64,000 bases of DNA from Haliclona indistincta (taxonomy: Eukaryota > Porifera > Demospongiae > Haplosclerida > Chalinidae), in NCBI GenBank assembly GCA_964017065.1, contig OZ024783.1, positions 1,242,134 through 1,306,133 of the forward strand. Direction: 5' to 3'. The position numbers were made by a program, and so were the translations under genes. The notes beneath the pieces were generated by a model. The model saw nothing but the letters and a program-made list of their open reading frames with translations. It searched no databases and was not told the origin of the DNA. Shown in pieces: positions 59,721-64,000 of this stretch (the stretch's first letter is position 1; each line of letters starts with the position of its first letter).

Positions 59721-61100
59721 CAGAAAAGGAGGACATGACGCGGAATTCAGTTCACGCGTGTTTTACTAATAATTGCACTGCGTATCACGATAAAGCACTG
59801 ACGAGCGCGGGATTTTCATAGTAACAAGAAATGGCGGCGAGCACGAGGACTACAGCTAGCCAGAACTACTCTTCTCCTGAGGCAGCTGACGGATTATAAG
59901 GCGGTCTGAGCAGCTAATCTATACCCAGGACCACCGTCAGCTCCGTCGCCTATACATCAGAGCTTGGTTTCAGTACTGTAGCGGGTGGTACGACCGTATG
60001 AAACCGAGCGACTGTTCCAAACAAGAATATGGAAGGTTAGCACGGTAGTACACACTATAGCACCCACGAAATTTGGCCTACAGTACAGGTATGGGCTTCA
60101 GATACTCATGTATAGCTGCAGCAATGCTGCTAGTAATGATGTGTGATAATTATAAAGTCTATGGTGTCTTTTGGCAGAGCAATTGTTCTTGCATCTCGTC
60201 CCGGGAGGGCTATTGTAAAGAGGAGTCCTGCTGGATAGTGGATAGAGAGTCCTGCTGGATAGAGACATCACTCATTCTGCTAAACAGTATGTTTAATAAG
60301 ATTCTCATAAACAGTGTGTGTGACTGGTGTTTTCCCCCTCACAGATCTGTCGCCTGTTTGTATTGTCTTATCTTATTGTACTGTTTTAAATTGTTCAATC
60401 ATACTTGACTATCACTGCATAGATAGAACAATACTAGCATGTATTCAAGTCTTTTCAAGAGCAAAAGTTTAGAGAGTTCAATCGTAGTCGTCTCTGGATG
60501 CATTTCTTGAACTTAAAGCCTTGCCGAGAGAAAAAGGTAAAATCAACATTGCTACTGGATGATCAAGAGGTCATTTACTTTGCTACTTGTGTCCAGACAA
60601 GGGCTTACACTTGGTTTGAGACTGTTGCGAGAAACAAAGAGAGAGAGGTGTGGTCAACAATGTATGCAGCCAGCTATTGAGTCAGCAGCTTAGTGCTCTG
60701 TCTGAAGCACAAGCCAACACTATTCCTTTATACACACCAATACTAGTAAACTTGCCCTTTATACAGTATGCTCTCTGTAAGCTCCAATCGCTCGCAAAAG
60801 ACGTGTCAATGCCATAGCTATCATTCGGTGGTACAGATAGAGTACGGTATGCCAGAAGCTCCAGGTAGCTGGTATAGCTTTGTAATGATGCCGTCTATAT
60901 TGGTTCACAGTCGGGCACAAGAAGACGTTGCTCTCCATCGCTCCAGTGTCCTGCTGAAATAGCACGATGTTGACAGAGACGCCAGCGGGACGATCTCGGT
61001 CGGCATGAGGCGGCGACACTGATCGGCAAGCCCCGCGGTGACTTCTAGAATCCATCTCGTCGTCAACAAAGGGCTTATGAGCACCTAGAGAGACACCGTG
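59721..61100. other. Unassigned region between copy F and PAXBP1-like gene
   Basis: No homology to the other blocks and no family recognised. A plus-strand stretch of 111 codons (60073-60408) begins with a hydrophobic, signal-like segment (CIAAAMLLVMMC) and is Cys-rich (SNCSCIS, SCWI), but it shows no family and could be chance. It contains a direct repeat GAGTCCTGCTGGATAG. Confidence 0.35.
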
Positions 61101-61132
61101 CATACGTCACGTTACAGTTGGTTAAAACTCAC

Positions 61133-61883
61133 TTTCACTGCAGTCCAGAATTGTCTATTATAGAATATTATCTTGGGAGAAGAACCTGAGACCTCCAGTT
61201 GACTGTAGTGAGGGGAGGGGCTATGAATGAGACCACACCCACCTCATGCTGTGCTTACACTTTGGTCATGAGAGGTATGTATACGTCATCATTGATGGTT
61301 GCCTTGAACCGCTTTACCACAGCCGAGAGCAGTGCCTGTGGGTGGAGTTATGAACAGAGTCATGTGACATGTGGGTGTGGTCACCTGCATGACATCACCA
61401 CTAATGGGATAGTCTTCCTGGAGGGCTTTAATTAGAGCTATCAACCGAGAGCCCTCTCGAGTAGATAACGGGTCCCAAACCCTCTCTACGAACTCTGTAG
61501 AGAAGAAAAAATAACAATTATTATCAGAAACAGCATTTTAAAGAATAAACTACTTAGCAGAAGCAACAAGGTTTGTACTTGGTAGGCGGAGTCAGGGATC
61601 ATAGTGGGTGGAGCCAGCTAGCCTGACCTGTTAGTCTAGGAACGACAACCTTGTCAACCAGTTTAGGAATGAGGCTGAGATCCTCATCATCAGTTTGAGG
61701 CTCCTCCCCCTCCTTAAAGCCATAGAACATGAGTAACTCGTACCAACCCATAGACTCTAGATCAGCATATTGGCCCTGAGAGGGAGGGAGAGAGAGAGAG
61801 AGAGAGAGGGAGGGAGGGAGGGAGGGAGGGGGAGGGAGGGAGGGAGGGAGGGAGGGAGAGAGGGAGGGAGGGAGGGAGGGAGG

Positions 61884-61975
<92 letters not shown>

Positions 61976-61979
61976 GAGG

Positions 61980-62021
<42 letters not shown>

Positions 62022-63044
62022 GAGAGAGAGAGGGAGGGAGGGAGGGAAGGAGGGAGAGTGAGGGAGAAACGTCATATCAGTACTCTAAACCACTGACCTC
62101 CATTGGGTTTCACTTCAGCAGCTGGAGCCTGACAAAAGGTGCAAACAAGCTGGGTAGCCATAGCGATATGAAGGCATGCTTGTAGCTGTCTGAGTAACCA
62201 AACTTCCATTCCTCGAGACGTTGCTTGATAATGACCAGCTCAGAAAACTCCTGGATCACGTCAGAGAAGACACTCTCAGCATCCACTAGTACCTTATCTG
62301 TGAGAGTGATAGTAGTGATGGTGATAGTAGTGATGGTGATAGTAGTGAGGGTGATAGTAGTGATGGTGATAGTAGTGAGGGTGATAGTAGTGAGGGTGAT
62401 AGCAGTGATGGTGATAGTAGTGATGGTGATAGTAGTGAGGGTGATAGTAGTGATGGTGATAGTAGTGAGGGTGATAGTAGTGATGGTGATAGTAGTGAGG
62501 GTGATAGTAGTGAGGGTGATAGCAGTGATGGTGATAGTAGTGATGGTGATAGTAGTGATGGTGATAGTAGTGAGGGTGATAGTAGTGAGGGTGATAGCAG
62601 TGATGGTGATAGTAGTGATGGTGATAGTAGTGAGGGTGATAGTAGTGATGGTGATAGTAGTGAGGGTGATAGTAGTGATGGTGATAGTAGTGAGGGTGAT
62701 AGTAGTGAGGGTGATAGCAGTGATGGTGATAGTAGTGATGGTGATAGTAGTGATGGTGATAGTAGTGATGGTGATAGTAGTGAGGGTGATAGTAGTGAGG
62801 GTGATAGTAGTGATGGTGACAGAAAGATCTTTGCTCACATATATCTTCATTGAACTTTAGTCGGTCAGTTTTCAAAATCTCCTCATCTGAGGACATTCCA
62901 TCGTGGTGATTCTCTACTCCCTCTCTCTCCCTCCTTTCTCTGCGTCTCCTCCTCCTTGCCTCTCTCTCCACTGCTCTCCTCTGCCTAGCCACTACATCAG
63001 GACCATGATTAGTACCTACAGCAACAACAATGAGACAATGAGAC

Positions 63045-63098
<54 letters not shown>

Positions 63099-63800
63099 AG
63101 GAGGATGTTGTACCTGCTCCATTAGGGGCGCTGCTTTCCTCTGACTCATCCTTCATGTCTGTCTTCTTCTCTCTGTGAGTAGGGCGGCTCTCTGATGATG
63201 CACCTCAATCACTCTCTTAGCTATAGCTGAGTAATGGCAGGCGCCTGAGAATAAATAGACAAGAAATTCACTCACTCACTCACTCACTCACCTTCTCATT
63301 CAAGCAGTACAGCAGGTCCCTTAGATAACCTCTCATTTGTTGAAAGAAGTGATACTCTCTCTCGTGCAATGGCTGCTCTCTCTTCATTCTCTCTATCGTG
63401 TCATGAGCTGCGTCTAAATCTTCCTCAACTTGTCGTAATCTCATTGACTTGCTCTGTTCATCCTCTTCAAGGTCCCTTAGCTGGCGTCGTAGTTTCGATA
63501 TCAGTGTCTCCATAGTATGGGTACTAGTTTAGTTGGTAGGAGCATGGCACTGGTAGTCCGTGTGTTAGGGGGCGGGGCAAACGGGTCCACATACTGGTTA
63601 TAAGAGGGCAGGGCTGTAGTGTAGTGAGCATGAGTATAATATTATGATGAGGGGGCGTGGTCAGGGTAGTCTGCATGCTTGAGAGGGTTCTCCTGGTTGA
63701 GTGCTAGCCTTCATGCCCTTGCTGATCTGCTCCTCCTCCCAACGACGAGTCTCATCATCCTCTGAATCACTAGCTACATTCTCCAGAGCAGTGAGCACCT
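61133..63800 (-). CDS. PAXBP1/GCFC-like gene (central exons; 5' end outside window)
   Basis: Minus-strand exons in order: about 63680-63795 (DSEDDETRRWEEEQISKGMK), 63292-63528 (coiled coil; EREYHFFQQMRGYLRDLLYC, NEK), about 63114-63225, 62839-63015 (REARRRRRR, DGMSSDEEIL, FNEDI), 62098-62297 (GCFC core: VLVDAESVFSDVIQEF, WLPSLFAPFVRLQLLKWNP), 61628-61775 (DLESMGWYELLMFYG), 61385-61494 (FVERVWDPLSTREGSRL), 61261-61335 (VVKRFKATINDDVYIPL) and 61133-61202 (FYNRQFWTAVK). Phases agree from 63015 downward. PAXBP1-family proteins are nuclear factors tied to pre-mRNA splicing. Two problems: the exon near 63160 changes frame within TERRRQ / DMKDES, and the final three exons seen elsewhere (LLNRYLL, CWFSPP, VLRMMG) are missing. 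The gene is therefore probably broken at its 3' end. Confidence 0.75.
61780..62065. repeat. GA/GGGA microsatellite in the PAXBP1-like gene
   Basis: Purine-rich tract in the intron between exons 62098-62297 and 61628-61775. A shorter (GA)n lies at 63049-63092 in another intron. Confidence 0.95.
62303..62820. repeat. 15-bp minisatellite, about 35 units
   Basis: Units GTGATAGTAGTGATG, GTGATAGTAGTGAGG and GTGATAGCAGTGATG alternate in a higher-order pattern. It lies in the intron just upstream of the GCFC exon. Because 15 is a multiple of three, each frame yields a long low-complexity stretch that is not a protein. Confidence 0.95.
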
Positions 63801-63884
63801 GGAACAGAAGATACTACACCATTTGAAACATTGACCAATGATTTAAACCTGATACCACATAGCACACTGTACATGTAATTACTG

Positions 63885-64000
63885 TCTTATGTCGAAGTGA
63901 AAAGTGTAGAGTGTCACCTTCATGCACTAATGTGTTCAGTCTCTGTAGTCACTGTTGTGACTTCAGAGACAGTGACTACAGTGGAGAAATCGATCAAGCT
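63885..64000. repeat. Hairpin repeat, third copy (cut by window end)
   Basis: GAAGTGAAAAGTGTAGAGTG followed by ACTAATGTGTTCAGTCTCTG, as at 2161 and 46310. The inner part adds a second small inverted repeat around GTAGTCACTGTTGTGACTTC. Confidence 0.65.

Noticed and set aside
60073..60408. 111-codon open frame with a signal-like N-terminus and several cysteines
   Set aside because: No recognised family, no splice context and no copy elsewhere in the window; not enough to call a gene.
62110..63046. Long Thr/Ile, Val/Met and His/Tyr-rich open frames on both strands
   Set aside because: Products of the 15-bp minisatellite, in an intron of the PAXBP1-like gene.

Overview
This is animal nuclear DNA with short introns (about 45-60 bp in the gene family tails), GT-AG splicing, many microsatellites and many non-autonomous DNA transposons. 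The content (large expansions of ankyrin-ROC-COR-Death proteins and of CARD/Death-NACHT-LRR proteins) fits a sponge, most likely a demosponge such as Amphimedon. The species call is inference; no database search was possible.

The window is a tandem array of immune-type genes. The basic cassette, left to right, is: a minus-strand mitochondrial pyruvate carrier (MPC1) gene; head-to-head with it, 182 bp away, a plus-strand ANK-ROC-COR-Death gene (like the C-terminal part of DAPK1, without the kinase); then, convergent with that gene, a minus-strand NLR gene (CARD-like, Death-like, NACHT, LRR). The 3' ends of several ANK genes also face minus-strand pieces of a PAXBP1/GCFC-like gene. Working from splice sites whose phases agree: ANK copy A (1-1198, 3' end only), MPC1-1 (3432-4555), ANK copy B (4738-8295, intact, 1131 aa), NLR1 (10161-16239, one 2-bp frameshift), a transposon-rich gap (16.5-20.4 kb), ANK copy C (20447-25051, intact, 1147 aa, unique C-terminal membrane anchor), ANK remnant D (25.1-26.3 kb), MPC1-2 (broken), ANK copy E (28589-32821, broken), NLR2 (34783-43266, intact, 991 aa), ANK remnant G (44.0-44.8 kb), MPC1-3 (48259-49159), ANK fragment H split by a transposon, ANK copy F (55050-59.7 kb, broken several times), and a PAXBP1-like gene running off the right edge.

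Blocks around B+NLR1 and E+NLR2 are nearly identical over many kilobases, so they are a recent segmental duplication or two haplotypes placed in series by assembly. Copies differ mainly by ankyrin repeat number and sequence, by transposon insertions, and by rearrangements at GA-rich microsatellites.

The main mobile element is a 5456-bp DNA transposon (49298-54753) with 500-bp terminal inverted repeats and a 7-bp target duplication. It encodes a three-exon, 1074-aa transposase-like protein that I cannot place in a named superfamily. Smaller elements include Mutator-like MITEs with 9-bp target duplications (one of which carries a RecQ helicase gene fragment), a TTAA-flanked MITE, tRNA-headed SINE-like units, foldback elements and a LINE remnant.

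Functionally, the ANK-ROCO and NLR products both end or begin with Death-fold domains, so they could assemble with each other through Death-fold contacts. That is inference from architecture and gene pairing, not something the sequence proves.
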